Positions 1 to 12,448 of a stretch of 64,000 nt of DNA are shown here, piece after piece. This DNA is from Mortierella sp. BCC40632 (lineage: Eukaryota; Mortierellomycota; Mortierellomycetes; Mortierellales; Mortierellaceae): positions 1,934,501 to 1,998,500 of the forward strand of contig WAEK01000001.1 in the NCBI GenBank assembly GCA_011634665.1, read 5' to 3'. Every line of letters starts with the position of its first letter. Within the stretch, counting starts at the first letter, position 1. The notes under the pieces were generated by a model. The model had not been told where the DNA came from and did not search any database. It was given only the letters and a program-made list of their open reading frames with translations. A program made the translations under genes and the position numbers.

Positions 1-109
1 CGCATTCTGTAAACACATCCATTTATATTCAAACTGATTATATATCCAATAAATTGAAAAAAAAAAAAAAAAAAAGGCTACTAGCTTTACTTTTTTTTTC
101 CACTATGGA

Positions 110-2275
110 TTACCAACTAGCAAACAAACCACCACGAGGACCCTTTCGTTCAGGAATCTTGACAGGTGGTTGACGAAGGATCTGTCGGATATGTTCCTGT
201 GTTTGCATAAAGGCCACAATCGCATCATTGACATGAACAAACTCGAGCAAAAGGCCATCATGTCCTTCTTCCGAGGGGACGATATAGAGTTGAGAATGAG
301 GCATCAAATGGCTCATGTCTTCAATTTCGTACTTTGGGTAAAGAACATCGGATTCTATCCCTGTTTTGGTGGAAGGGAAGGGAAAAAGTAGGGATATGGC
401 GGAGAGGAAAAAAAAAAAAAAAGAATTGCAATGCAATGGATACACACACACACAGAGAGAGAGAGAGAGGAATGCATGGTTCATCGGGAGGCAATCGTGG
501 TTAGTGACATGAGCATGTCTTATAAATTCCCTGTCAAAAAAAAAAAAACGGAGAGAGCTTTCTGTCTCTCAAAATGTATGCGCTTCAACTTCTTACCGAT
601 CACAAGCGTGGGTTGTTGAATACTGCGGACAATGTCCTCATACTCGCCTCGTCCAGCAGACACATCATGGAAATCCATCTTTCGACTGAGGGCAATATAA
701 CAGTTGGCATCAAACCGATCGATAAACTTGTCTGCTTGGTAGCGCAAATAGCTATGTGCAGCGTAGACCGGAGGTTTATACTGGAGAGATCCTGGGTTGC
801 CAGCCTTGGAAGAAGGCAAAGAGGTTGGGCCTGCTGGAGAAAGGACAGCTGTTGAAGGTCTGGCTGCAAAAGGATCCTGAGAGGTGGTGGCCTGACCTGG
901 CGTGGGTGTCACTGTGCCACTGTGAGGAGGGCTCGATGATTGAGGATTAGTAGTGGTAGTGGTGGTGGTTGAACCAGTGGTGGACAGTGCTGTAGTAGAG
1001 TAGACCCGGGAGAGTTGATGCCCCTCATTGTGTGTTTGACGATGGAATTCTGCAGCGGGGAAAACCAAGGGTCCTCCAGGAGGGGCAGTTGCCTCGGAAG
1101 GATCGGCCTCCATAACATTCCGGCCAAAGCGCCGTTCATATGAGGCACGAGTACGATACGTCAGCATAGCACACATGCGGGCTGCGGTCATGCCTTGTCG
1201 AGGAGGCTGTGGAGAATAAATAGAGGTCGTGTTAGGATGGTGAGTGGACTTGATGGGACGAGAAAAAAAAAAAAACAGACAAACAAACAGCTTACATTGT
1301 CCAGAGAATAATATCCGTCGAGATACTTTGGGTCGGCAAAGATTGATTGTCGCTGGGACTCGGTCCAACTCATGCTCCAAGCAGAGCTCTTGCAAGGGGC
1401 CGAAACTGGCACGAGAAGTTTAATGTACTCGGGTCCATAAAAGGCCCACTCAAAGACATGCATTCCGGCCATGGAGCCTCCAATACAGATGGCGATCGAC
1501 TTGATACCCATCTCGTCCAGGACCATCTTGTGCAGTCTGGACAATGCGGTGGTAGGCGTACACGTGAGCACCAAAGAACACAGCAAACAAGAACAGCCGT
1601 CGATAACACCAACAGAATGGGGAGTGAGGAGGGGACTGATCAAACATACCTGACATCATCCCGGATGGTGGCCAGGGGAAACTCTGGGCCATAGCGGGTT
1701 CCTGTCTCTGGGTTGAGGGTCAAGGGCGAAGCAGTGCCATAGGGAGAGCCCATGACATTCAGACAGATGATAAAGAACTTTGTCTCATCAATGGCCTTGC
1801 CTTTGCCCTCCAACGGGCATGTACCCATGAGGTTAATCCACCTATCCACAAAAGAGACATCGGTGTGTTTAGTTCCGATTTAAAACCACCACTGTCTGGT
1901 ATTGCTCAAGATATCAGAAAGATAGAAAAGCATAGGAGGGGAGGTTGTACCAGTCTTCGACATCGACGCTACGCGTCAAGGGGTGGCAGATCAACATCAC
2001 ATTGTCGCGTGCCTCGTTCAGGACGCCCCAGGTCTTGTAGGCAACGGGAACCTGGCGGATCGTGTACCCTGACTCGAAAGTGAACTCGGGGATGATGGCG
2101 ATCGTCTGATCCGGGGCCAGGCGAGAATATGGGTTCTCTGGCTGCGCAGTTCTCCGTTCTATTCAAGAGTGGAAAAGGCAAGGGAAAAGAAAACGGCCTG
2201 AAAAGATCAGTGGTGGGTTCGGGGGTTCAAACGAATGGTGTAGGTAGGTCTAGTGCAGTCATTACCAAAGGGCAT
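110..2275 (-). CDS. MET2: Homoserine O-acetyltransferase (Met2), six exons
   Basis: It transfers acetyl from acetyl-CoA to L-homoserine in methionine biosynthesis; it is an alpha/beta hydrolase of the MetX/Met2 family. Exons (minus strand) are 2266-2275, 1951-2158, 1650-1841, 1296-1536, 597-1206 and 110-360. They sum to 1512 nt with every phase closing, giving 503 aa against about 486 in yeast. The first exon is only ten bases (ATGCCCTTTG). Visible landmarks are GYTIRQVPVAYKTWG, the nucleophile elbow GGSMAGM, SAWSMSWTESQRQSIFADP, a Ser/Thr-rich linker as in yeast Met2, AHSYLRYQADKFIDRFDANC, the acid Asp in GIESDVLYP and the catalytic His in EEGHDG. Odd points: the oxyanion-loop motif reads CHPLTRSVDVEDWW where yeast has CHALTGSADV, and the elbow has Ala where the family has Gly. 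The fungal serine acetyltransferase branch is less likely because the SPYGTASPLTLNPETG block is Met2-like. Confidence 0.94.
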
Positions 2276-3017
2276 GATAGTGGGTTATTGGGGGGTGAAA
2301 GGATTGTCAAACAAGGCACGGATGATTCAGCCCTTCTCTCTTTTATAGCCATTCTATCCCACTGCCCAATTTTGATGGGCGTAACTTTTTGTTTGCTTGT
2401 TTTGTTTTGTTTGTTTGTTTTCCCGTTCAGTTGTCTATTGTGGGCTAGAAAATGCATCGAGATGAGTAACAACATGTCCAGCTGTACACAACTATCCAGG
2501 AAATGGAGATCTTTGCCACATGTGCCTCTTCTTCCCTACCACTAGCACCCATATCAACATCAACAGATACTTGATACGGATTTGAGAGGAATACAAAAAT
2601 TAGCGTAAGGGCTTGGACGATTATGAGTAAAATGAGTCTTTGGGTCCATGTTATTTCGCTCTCATGTTTGTCGTTCTGCTGGAAAAAAAAAAAAAAAAAA
2701 AAAAAAAGGGGTGCTGTGCCTGGTCAAAGGTAAATCTCAGCTGGGGCTGCAGGCGAACTGACCAAATACTGGCTGAGAGTTATTCCATTGGGTAAACCTG
2801 GCATGGACTCGAATAGAACACTAGATTGTGCCCTATTCCCTTCTCTTTCTCTTCCCCTTCCAGAAGAAGCCTTTTGTCTATTTAGCTCCGGTCTTGGCCC
2901 TGAGGACCTGAGCTGGCGCCACATGCATCCACTGAGAGCACAAGTCGAGTCGGCAATACTCTTTACCGTAGTTCGTTCTTTGCCCAGATCTCTGTCATTG
3001 TATCAAGAAAAGAATAT
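2276..3017. other. Spacer between MET2 start and the next gene's stop
   Basis: This stretch holds the presumed MET2 promoter. It contains a run of about 25 A at 2683-2707 and TTTGTTTG-type repeats near 2395-2425. I see no gene in it. Confidence 0.6.
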
Positions 3018-5676
3018 TTAATTGTACTTTTTGCATGTTGGCGTGTAGAATGTGCGTGCTCTTTTGGGCGGTGGTGGTGACAACGAGCGCATCAGTGGAG
3101 GTTTCTTTGGCGCCATGACATGATCCTGCACAGCCTTTGAAGACTTTAATACTCGTTCCTAAATAGGCCCACAAAGTAAACTAGTCAGTATGCGTACACC
3201 CCAGTAGCAGAGTAGTTCTAATGCTGTCAAACAACAGTGAAAGTAAAAAGAGTGCAGACGTACCCTGACACGACAAAGAGCCGAGAGAGCTTGTCCATTC
3301 AAGAACGTCTCGAGTTCTTGGGGTGTTGTGGGCAACTTGATCTCTTCAGACATGGTCCCGGCAATATGTACACCATCGTGCAGACGCATCCGGATTGGCC
3401 TTGCGGTATATCCTATTCAATTATTTCCCCAACATAAAATCGTGAGGAGCTGTCCCTCGACGTGCCCAAAATTACAATTACCATATCATTCCATCCATGT
3501 TCTTTTGTACCTCGGATATCCAGAAAGATAAGATCATCAATGTCTGGTAGTCTAGTCATGAGCGCATGGTTGTGCCTCAGTGACTTTCTTACTTGAACCG
3601 ACCATTCCTCTTCACTTGCCGAAGGTCTCTTGTGTTCATAATCCGAGAGCTCAAAGTGGGCTAGTTTGTGGTCATGAGCAACGGATGTCATGACCACAAA
3701 ATCCACTTTGCGGGGTGACACAGGAGGATTGACTCCACCATGATCCTGTTCACTCTTTTCTCGTTCCTCCCGGGTCGCGCCCAAGCCGGTTTCTCCTCTA
3801 TGAGAGGCGGCCAATGGCAATACTCTCAATTAAGAGCATGACTACGGTACAAGTCGGGACAGCAGACAATTCATAGCCAGTGTTCATACTTACGTTAAAA
3901 CGCTTACTGATGTGTCGTGAAAGAGAATGTCGAAAATATCTTGCCATGTTCGGACTGTCATGGACTCTGAGGGCTTGGGTGGGGATGCCACACGAGGTTC
4001 ACAGATCCTGGCCCTAATAAAAAAGAAGAAAAAAAGGTGAGTGCTCTATCACCGTCTGTCTGGTTCATCATCGTATTGACCTTTGTATGGGCAAAGCTCA
4101 TACATCAATTTTAGGATCTCATAGGTCTGGACGGAAAGCTGATCCACTGGCTCGCCCCTGAGTTGTGCTTCCGCCAGTCGTCCCAACTCCACAGTCGCCA
4201 AGAGTCGAGTCTTTTGTGCATCCGCACCCTTGTCGACAACAATCACTTGGTCTGCAATTCGGTCGAGGGTGGCCTTGATGGCTGGTTTAGTTCTCAAGAA
4301 CTGATCGTCTAGGATCAATGGAGCAAGTGCCTGGATCGTTTCGATACCAAACGCCTCTTCGGCATCGTCCATCTCGAGATGAGCAATCATTGAGGCTGCC
4401 ACACTAAATGCGTAGCGTGAAAAGGCGTCGTTATCTTTCGTTAGACCGAATGTGATGAGGGAGTCTACAACGGGGCACAGGCAACGGAGCGAAAAATAAA
4501 TATTCATACTATACGTCTTTCTTTTTGATAGTCTTTAGCTTGGTAAACGACTGCAGTCGTGAGACCACATAGCGAAAGAGTAGTTTTTGTAGGGTTGTCA
4601 GACTGGATGGCTCAGGAGGAACTGAGTGTGGACGGCCATGGTACTATAAGTGCAAAGAAAAAAGAGGGTAGAGTGAGCACCAGAGTGTCGTAATATCGGA
4701 CAGCGAATACTGGATCTGCGGACAAAACTTGTTACACCTACAATGTCATACAGACAACGAAAGAGAAAAAAGAACGGATGGTCTTTGGCCCGCATTTCAG
4801 CATCCAGAAGGTCAATATCGTCGACCTCATCGCCTGTTGGATCACTGGTTAGATTCTGGGATAATAAACAAAATCCTACTTTTAATTATGGCGTTGTTCG
4901 TTACTTTGTTTCGTATTACCTTCCTTTAGGCCTGACAGCTCTTTGATAGGCTTTTGGTCCGCACTTTGACTTGAGGTGCCGGTGGTCGTAATTTGGTTCG
5001 GAGTATCCGTGTCCGAGTATTCATCCTACACATTGTCCAGAGCGAAAGTTAGCTGACAATGCCTTCCTCTATCCTAGACCAGTTCTCAACGCGTAGAGTA
5101 GAGAGTCTTACCACTATTATCACCTCCTTCTCCCATATTACAGATTCGATTTCTTTACGGGCAAGGCTGTGGAGTGTTTTGTTGCCTGCAAGCAACAAGT
5201 CCTGATTAGACCTCAGAGTTGCTCGAGCGACGGTGCTTGATAAATGACTAGCCAGGATGGGTGTTGGGACGTGTTGTCGCTCTGGTTTCTTGGCTACCCG
5301 GGCCAACTTGCGCTCCTGATCTCGATAAGCCTTGCTCTAACAAGATGAGACATATGGTCGTGTTTTTAGTTCAAGCAAAGAATCAGCCGCAAAGCGTGAA
5401 GCATCCTAAAGAAACACGCGCGAAAAAAGATATATATTTATATATTTTTACTTTTGTCTCTTCCAAGAACTGAGAGGCCCAGTGATGGCTCGTGGCCACC
5501 GCCTTGAGCGACTGTCGGAACGAGTCCTTGGCGGCTTGAGCATTTTTGAACTTGAACCCGGTGTAAAAAGCCTCGGCACAGGCGAGCAAGGAAGCCCAGT
5601 CAGTGTTTGACAGGAATGCTTCCTGTTTCTTGCGTAGCTGTTCTTGTGATGAATCAGTGGAGACTGTTATTGTCAT
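3018..5676 (-). CDS. Unrecognised multi-exon protein
   Basis: I do not recognise this family. The start ATG (5674-5676) opens MTITVSTDSSQEQLRKKQ. Exons 5452-5676, 5112-5336 and 4920-5025 are clear, and about six more follow down to the stop at 3018-3020. The N-terminal 150 residues look alpha-helical and basic. An acidic patch follows (DEVDDIDLLDAEM), then a helical block encoded around 4510-4660 (LQKLLFRYVVSRLQSF), then the longest exon (about 4058-4460; DAFSRYAFSVAASMIAHLE). Later exons carry FVVMTSVAHDHKLAHFELSD and DIDDLIFLDIRG, and the tail is basic (PPPPKRARTFYTPTCKKYN). No signal peptide or membrane segment is visible. Two splice junctions, near 4500 and 4870, do not resolve cleanly by eye. 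Consistent amino-acid quality across exons argues for a real gene rather than a relic. Confidence 0.62.
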
Positions 5677-6053
5677 GGCAGATGTGGCGATGAGAGGTTT
5701 GAGAGGCCAGAATGGCGTACCCTTTGAAAATAGAAAAAAAAAAAAAGGGTCTTTGAGGCAGTCCATTTTTTTTGGCTCTCTTTTTTTCGTCTTGTGGAGT
5801 GGTCTCATAGAGGACTACTATATGGGCCATTACCTCCATCACCTCCATCCATCCATCTATCCATCTCCCTTTGGTGATTCACACCGCATCATCCCTTCTC
5901 TTTCTCGTGTTCAATCTCTTCTCTCCCACACACACTCTCCCACACATACACACACACACACTCTCTCTCTATCCCCCTCTCACAGGCAATCAATCCCAGG
6001 TAAGTTGTATTCTGAGCTATTGGATAGATCCAACCCCAGCATCTGCATGTTCC

Positions 6054-6185
6054 TATTCTCTTTCTGTGTGCCCTATTTACATTGAGGTCTACCTCTGGGG
6101 ATTGCGGCTCGCATTCACAAAAGAGAATCATTGTTCAGACTATGACTTGAACTGGGACATGTTGCTCTGCTCTCTTTGTCCTTTA

Positions 6186-6228
<43 letters not shown>

Positions 6229-6511
6229 TGATGACTCCAATGGGCAATGATGACGCCAGAACGAGGTGCTTGTGAAAACAATCACTTTTCTCTTCTGCGA
6301 GCCTGGTCAATACACCAGGGTTACGGTTCGTATTCGCAAAGAAAAGAAGTGGTTTATATTTCGCACTACCGACATGCTATCTACTACCTTATGGTTGTAG
6401 TCGCGGCTGTCGATGTCCTTGTTTGATTCTCTCTTTCTAGTGAGCCCCGTATCGAGGTCAGCCTCCGGGGGTTGCGGTTCGCATTCACAAAAGGAGAATC
6501 CCATGTTCAGA
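6054..6511. repeat. Three diverged copies of a ~90 bp element
   Basis: The copies lie at 6054-6140, 6285-6352 and 6426-6511. All have a pyrimidine-rich head, a short hairpin-forming block (GAGGTCTACCTC, CCTGGTCAATACACCAGG, GAGGTCAGCCTC), then a core ending TTGCGGYTCGCATTCACAAAA in the outer two and TTACGGTTCGTATTCGCAAA in the middle one. In the outer copies the minus strand reads CECEPQ(S/P)PE(V/A)DL. Confidence 0.6.
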
Positions 6512-7212
6512 GTCAAGGAGACGTGTCTGTTTTGTTTTGTTTTTGTTTGCAGACTTGCACGGTGATGAGAGGAGGAGTAAACGTTCTTTTCTCTTCCTTT
6601 CTCTTGAGCAGACGTCTACTAATGCTTTTATTTCTCTTTGGATATTCAATCTCTGCTCCCAACTACGTCCGAGCAATGACATTTGAGGCATCAACTTGGT
6701 ATGCGTGAGTGGCCTTGTCTCTTTTCGTTTTGCCTGACCGCCTTCTGGTTCACTCCTCTGCTCGCATACTGACTGTAGCAGTGTTTGCACTACTTGGTTA
6801 GCCTAATGCTGTGTAGTAGTCGACCATGTCCTTTCTCGACCTCATTAGAAATAAAATAAAATAAAATAAGAAAAAAAGACCCGTGTTATCATTTGCTATG
6901 AGGGAGACTATCCGACTCTGCCTTCTGTTCTTTCTTTCTTTCCTTCATTTTCTTTCTCCTACTTCCTTGTGTTTCAACAGTGCGGACAAAATTATCATCG
7001 AGACGGTATTGATAAAAAAATATATAAGAATAAAAAAGCGGGACGCCTATACCACTTGTTTATCAACCTGACGTTCTTGCCCAAAAGACCGCTTTAGAAC
7101 TATGCGACAGTGCCCAATATCAACGGGCAAATGACGAGCTGTAGACCCAGTAGTTTAACATTCTTTTGCCGCCTTTTCTTTTTTCTTTTTTTTCTTTTTG
7201 TCCTTGTCCGGA

Positions 7213-7246
7213 GAAAAACAAAAAACAAAAAACAAAAAACAAAAAA

Positions 7247-7290
<44 letters not shown>
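7213..7290 (+). repeat. (AAAAAAC)n array running into poly-A
   Basis: Several CAAAAAA units are followed by about 43 A. Such patterned tails are typical of retroposed sequence, but no element body is recognisable just upstream. Confidence 0.6.
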
Positions 7291-7293
<3 letters not shown>

Positions 7294-8199
7294 CTTAGGA
7301 ATATTTAGAGAGGTTGTGAGTGAGGTCTAGATTATGCTACAAGAACAGCGACTTGTTTCGCTGCCACTGACTTCAATCAACCATTATTAGACTATGATCA
7401 AAGTTGATCGCCCTGGAATATTGCTGCCTGTGTACAAGTCTTTTCTCCTAGACACCCAAGTGATATGAGGTACGATAGAAGAGAAGCAGAGAGAAAGAGA
7501 GAAAGAGAGAGAAAGAGGAGAGGATGGCCATGGCCATCACCAACTCATTTCTAGCATGCCTGTTTTGGAGACTCTTGGTTGGCTGTGACTTTCTCTCTCT
7601 CTCTCTCGTCTCTCGCTCGTCTCTCAGCATTCAACTGTCCTGTCGCGCACTTTTAAAAAATGATCACTTTTGGGGGAATGCACACTTCTCCCTCATCAAG
7701 TCCCTTCTTCTGTTCTCCCGCTCTCCCATCCACTCGCCACGTTTCTCCTTGACCACCCTTTACACATCAGCTCATTTTCATTCGTTCGTTCATTCATTCT
7801 TTCATCACAGCCCGAGCTACCCGTTTCTTCACTGTTTACATGTACCTCTTGCCTTGACACTACTACTACCTTTGTTGCCATTCTTTCTCTTTCATTCCCC
7901 ACTGTTTGCGGAAAAAAGAAAAAGAAAAGAAAAGAAAAAGCTCCTCGTTATCACTCTCAGACCCTGCCATTCCTAAAGTCTGTCAAAAAGGCCTCGAGGG
8001 AGGGGAGGGATAAGCTCTACTCTTGAAAGAGAAAGGAGTGAGTGAGTGAGAGGAAGAAGAAGAAAAGGTGTCCAAAGAGCACAACAGAGACAAAAAGGAC
8101 ACGAAACTAGCAAGAGAAGACCGGGACAGGAATACCTTCACACCTCCGTACATAATCAAAATCCTAGGAACCATTCTATAATCCCATCTCAAATCAGCC

Positions 8200-9383
8200 A
8201 TGAGGATTGGCGGTATTTTGTATTTACTCTTCTTCCTATGGCTGCTGAGCGGAGACGATGGTCCACGACTGGACCAGCTACAGAAGGCACTCTCGGAGCT
8301 CCATGAAGAGGCCGATGTACTCGCGAACAAGACCTATGGCACCAATATGACCTATGTAAGTTGGATTCATTGAGCGGATCAAATTATTTTATTTTATTTT
8401 ACTTTCTTGTTCCTTCCCTCCTCCTTTTTTTTCTTCTTCTTCAAAGTTGATCTTTCAAAGGCGTCAGGGGCCTTGAACTTGAGAATAATAATCGATTGTT
8501 ATTGATATCAAGACTAACTCGATGTGCTTTTTTTCTTTCGTTCTCAAACGCTCTTTTTGCACCTGCTCCATTCCCTCGTTGGATAGCCCATACCAGAAAC
8601 GTTAATGACAGAGTTGACCAAGTTTTTCAACCCAGTGGGCAGGGATGTGCGTGCTCATTATTATCAAAATGTCACAGGATCGTTCAAGGGCAATTGGAGT
8701 CTGGACGATACCTTGAATGCCAAGATTGATCAGGAAATGCCCCTCTTGCCACCCATGCCTTCTCCAGGCGATTCCAAGAATGAAACCAATGTAGAAAAAC
8801 CTCCACAGCCCACTGGAAGTGGTGACCAGAACAATACCAGCAACAACAACACTAGTACCACGACTGAGGATGGACCCAAGGATTCAAATCAAATCGGAAC
8901 AAAAGAGGAAGAAGGTTCAGAGTCAGGAAATGAGGAGATGGAAAAGACTGTGGATCAGATTGAGGATAAGAAGCCGAAATTCAAAGAAGATATCGAAAAG
9001 TTTCGAGGACCGTTTGCATTCAACAAGTCTGGATCATTTGTGTTCAATATTAATGAATTCAAAGTGACGGACCAAGTCAACTGGGTGAAGGTATGATCTT
9101 CCCCCCTCCTCCTCCTCCTCCTCCCCCCCTCTCTAAAAACCTGGAAAATCGAAGCAGCTTGTTGGAAAGAAAATCTTGAGTTCTAACATGTCTTTTTCTT
9201 TTTTCCCTTTCTTTCTTTCTTTCTTTTCTCTTCTTTTTCTTTGGTATCTAGGGAACATGGAGATTGCGACATGACGACAACGAAGACTATGGAATCGCAC
9301 TGACCGTCCAAGGAGTCCACTTTGTTCATAACGGATCGTTCTACATGTGGGGCATTCCTGACGAGTATGTCGAATGAGTATTG

Positions 9384-9419
<36 letters not shown>

Positions 9420-9524
9420 GGGAGAGAGAAGGGAGAGAGGAAAGCTGGCATCACCATGTCTCTTGATCTTTAACGCCTGGATGGGGGTTTTTTTGTGTAT
9501 GTTTCCCTTCTTTTGCTCATGGAC

Positions 9525-9560
<36 letters not shown>

Positions 9561-12166
9561 ACAAAGGACCAACTCACATATGCCACTGAAGCATATCTTG
9601 GATATCATGCCCAACAATGCCACGTTTGCTCTTGCCAAGGCAGCTCTCAAAGAACAGTATCTGAAACGTATCCATCTTGTAGAAGATGTCATCAATGGGC
9701 GGAGCAAACTCGAATATCCAGGTGAGGCCCTTTTTTTTCCGCCATAAAAGAAAAAAAAATGCGATCGATATGAATAGCCTCGGTTTGACTGACACGTCTC
9801 TCTCCTCTTTATTTTCTCTTTCTTTATCTACGACATATTTCCTATAGAATCGAGTATCTCAGAGACATCTAGTTGTCATTATCAGATGTATATGCAGTTG
9901 GGTGCCATCGATCCAAGTGTACGGTCCACAGCTCTCAAGGATATGGAGCGTGGTATGAACCCCCCTCCCCCTTCCCCTTTTCACCTTGATTTATGTTATC
10001 AAAGTGAATCCACAAAAGACGCACGGAAAGTCTTTTATCCCTAACACCATGGACGCCGGTCATTTTACTTTTTTACTTTTTTACTTTTTCTTCTTTTCTT
10101 CATTTGAATGCACTCTTGGATTGTTGTTGGATAGAAATGGCCCATCCTCAAGGCATCACGACCATCAATCCACCCCATTTGAATTCGACGCTCTTTATCT
10201 ATTCACCCAACTGTAGGCTGACGCTTGGGGTCAAGCTGGCCGAAGGAATGAAACGAGAAAAGTTCTACTCCAAGGCAGTGAACTATGCAGCCATGGCAGG
10301 CTTTGTAAGTTTACTTCTTCTCCTTCTCCTTCTTCTTCTTCCTCTTGTGAGTTGAGTGTACAGGCTAACCTGTGTTGGGTATGTGGTTTACATAGGTTGC
10401 ATTCATTCAGCACTATCTGATGGTCCGCCAAATGGAGTACACGCCAACGCCTTCGGTATGATTTCGTTGTCTCTCTTCTCCTTTGTCTTCTCCTTGTGAA
10501 CTGCCCAACAACCGAGTCTTCTAATACGAAAAAAAAAAAACAATCGTGGCAACGCTTAGAGTGTTTCCAAGGTGTCCTATTGGACTATTGCAATGCACGT
10601 CTTTATCGATTCATACGTCTGCATGCTCCACTTGACAACAGGAATCGTTGTCGGTAAGTATCCAATAAGTGTTTTGACAAATGACCCACACAGAAGCACA
10701 CTGTGTTGTCCTTTTCTCTTTCTCTCTCACACTTTCTCGAGTTCTATTAAAAGCATCCGATACTAATTCTACCAATGGTTGATGTTGCTCTGTCCTTCAT
10801 AGATTCACTATTTTTGCCGTTTGCGGCAGCAGCCTTCTTTTCGTTCGTGTTGGTCGCCATCTTTGGAATGCGATACATGTTGGTCATCTGGCGTATTCAA
10901 CGACCTGAGCGACGAGGTCGGCGTAACCAAGCAGCCGCAGCCGCAGCCGCAGCCGCAGCCGCGGCGGCGGCAGCATCTGCGCAGGGTACTCCAGGGACGG
11001 GTGCCACGGACAACAATGGAGCCGAGTCGAACCCGCTTCAGAGACCTGTCGACACAATGCCAGGAGGGTTGCCATTGCCTGTCACTACTAACCGACCCAC
11101 AACGGATGATTCAGACAGTCCAAGATCTGATATGCAAACTTTGTATAGTCGATTCTGTAAGCGACGGGATTCCTTTCTTTCTTTCTGGGGGGTTTTTTTA
11201 TAGACTGCTGATTGTCAGACTGATCTTTAGGACTACACTGACACGATTTTTCATTGTTGTGAATAGACTGGATGTTGATTATCAGCTTGATCGTTCTTTA
11301 CGAGATTGCGATTTCTTCGACACGCGTCCAGAACGTGATGATCTCGATCTGTGCGATCCTAATATTTTCATTCTGGATTCCACAAATTGTCCGCAATGTG
11401 ATTCGAGGATCGAAACGAGGATTGAGTATATGGTTTGTGTTGGGGATGAGTGGGACACGACTGGTGCTCCCTGTGTATTTCTATGGATGTCCATCGAATT
11501 TGATGGGTCATGAGACGACAAGATGGATTTGGGGGTTAGTGGTTTGGGTGGGTCTTCAGATGTCGGTACTTTTGTTGCAGGATTGGCTTGGACCACGGTT
11601 CTTTGTTCCTAAGAAGGTAAGAAGAAGACGAAATGGAAAGACAGGAGATACCACTGAGTGTCGTTGCCTTGGAGATTTCTCTCTCTCTTTATGGTGTTGC
11701 GCGTATTAATAAGGAAGAGGGGATTTTTTTTTCTTAATCTATTTACTCTAGTATCTTCCTCCAATCTACGACTACCATCCAATCTTGCCTGCGGGTGACG
11801 AAGAGTCGGGAGCAGGGGCAGGGGAAGGGTCAGGACATGGTCATCAACAGGACTGTGCGATTTGCATGTTGCCGATCGATACTTCTTCGGGCACAGGCGC
11901 GGCCCGGTTATCAAGTGTGGTGGGCAGTCTGGGTCGATTGAATTATATGATGACACCCTGTGGACACTTGTTCCATTCCGATTGCTTGGAAAGAGTAAGA
12001 GCCTGCCTGCCTGCCTTTTTTTTTTTTATCAGCGTGCGGTGATTTGATGATGGTTTCTTTTTTCTAACACCTTTTCTTCTCATCTCCTTTCTTTCTTTGT
12101 CTTGAATAGTGGATGCGGATCAAATTGGAATGTCCAAACTGTCGTCAGTTCTTGCCAAGTACATAG
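8200..12166 (+). CDS. TUL1: Tul1/DscA-type transmembrane RING ubiquitin ligase
   Basis: This is the E3 subunit of the Dsc/Tul1 Golgi-endosome ubiquitin ligase complex, which ubiquitinates membrane proteins for turnover. The start at 8200 opens a signal peptide (MRIGGILYLLFFLWLLSG). The luminal half follows (exons 8200-8355, 8587-9090, 9252-9364, 9567-9721 and onward), with a conserved block GTWRLRHDDNEDYG and an Asn/Thr/Glu-rich low-complexity insert. Several TM segments follow, for example VSYWTIAMHVFIDSYVCML, PFAAAAFFSFVLVAIFGM and MLIISLIVLYEIAISS. One cytosolic loop carries a run of 16 Ala encoded near 10930-10975. The C-terminal RING-H2 has ligands CAIC, then CGHLFH, DCLERW and CPNC, ending 5 residues later at the TAG in 12164-12166, as in yeast Tul1. 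The gene converges on the GT71-like gene across a 282-base gap. Confidence 0.94.
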
Positions 12167-12448
12167 TCTACCAAGATGGGAGGGGGGTTTCTTGTCATGT
12201 CATTGACCTATAGAGCAGATGCCAGTTTAAGAATAGGCAAGGAAGAAAATGATCAAAGGAGAGAGGCGTTCTGCATGTACAATTACAACATTATTTATAG
12301 AAAAATAGTCTTTTCTTTTTTTCTTTTCTTTTCTTTTTGACAGATCGGTTCTAATGTCCATCTGCCTATTGTCTATATTACGCGATTATGAATAAGAGGG
12401 AGAGGGCTGAGAGGAGGAACAGAGCTGAGAGAGAGAGAGAGAGAGAGA

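Larger units (their letters stand above)
5677..8199. other. Long spacer upstream of TUL1
   Basis: No gene is evident. The spacer holds CA and CT microsatellites (5925-5975, 6190-6224), three diverged copies of a ~90 bp element (6054-6511), an A-rich tail (7213-7290), a GA/CT stretch (7480-7620) and the pyrimidine-rich TUL1 promoter (7680-7900). Confidence 0.6.

Noticed and set aside
6300..6345. tRNA-like GGTTCGCATTC stretch
   Set aside because: No T-arm stem pairs and no anticodon arm or acceptor stem can be drawn.
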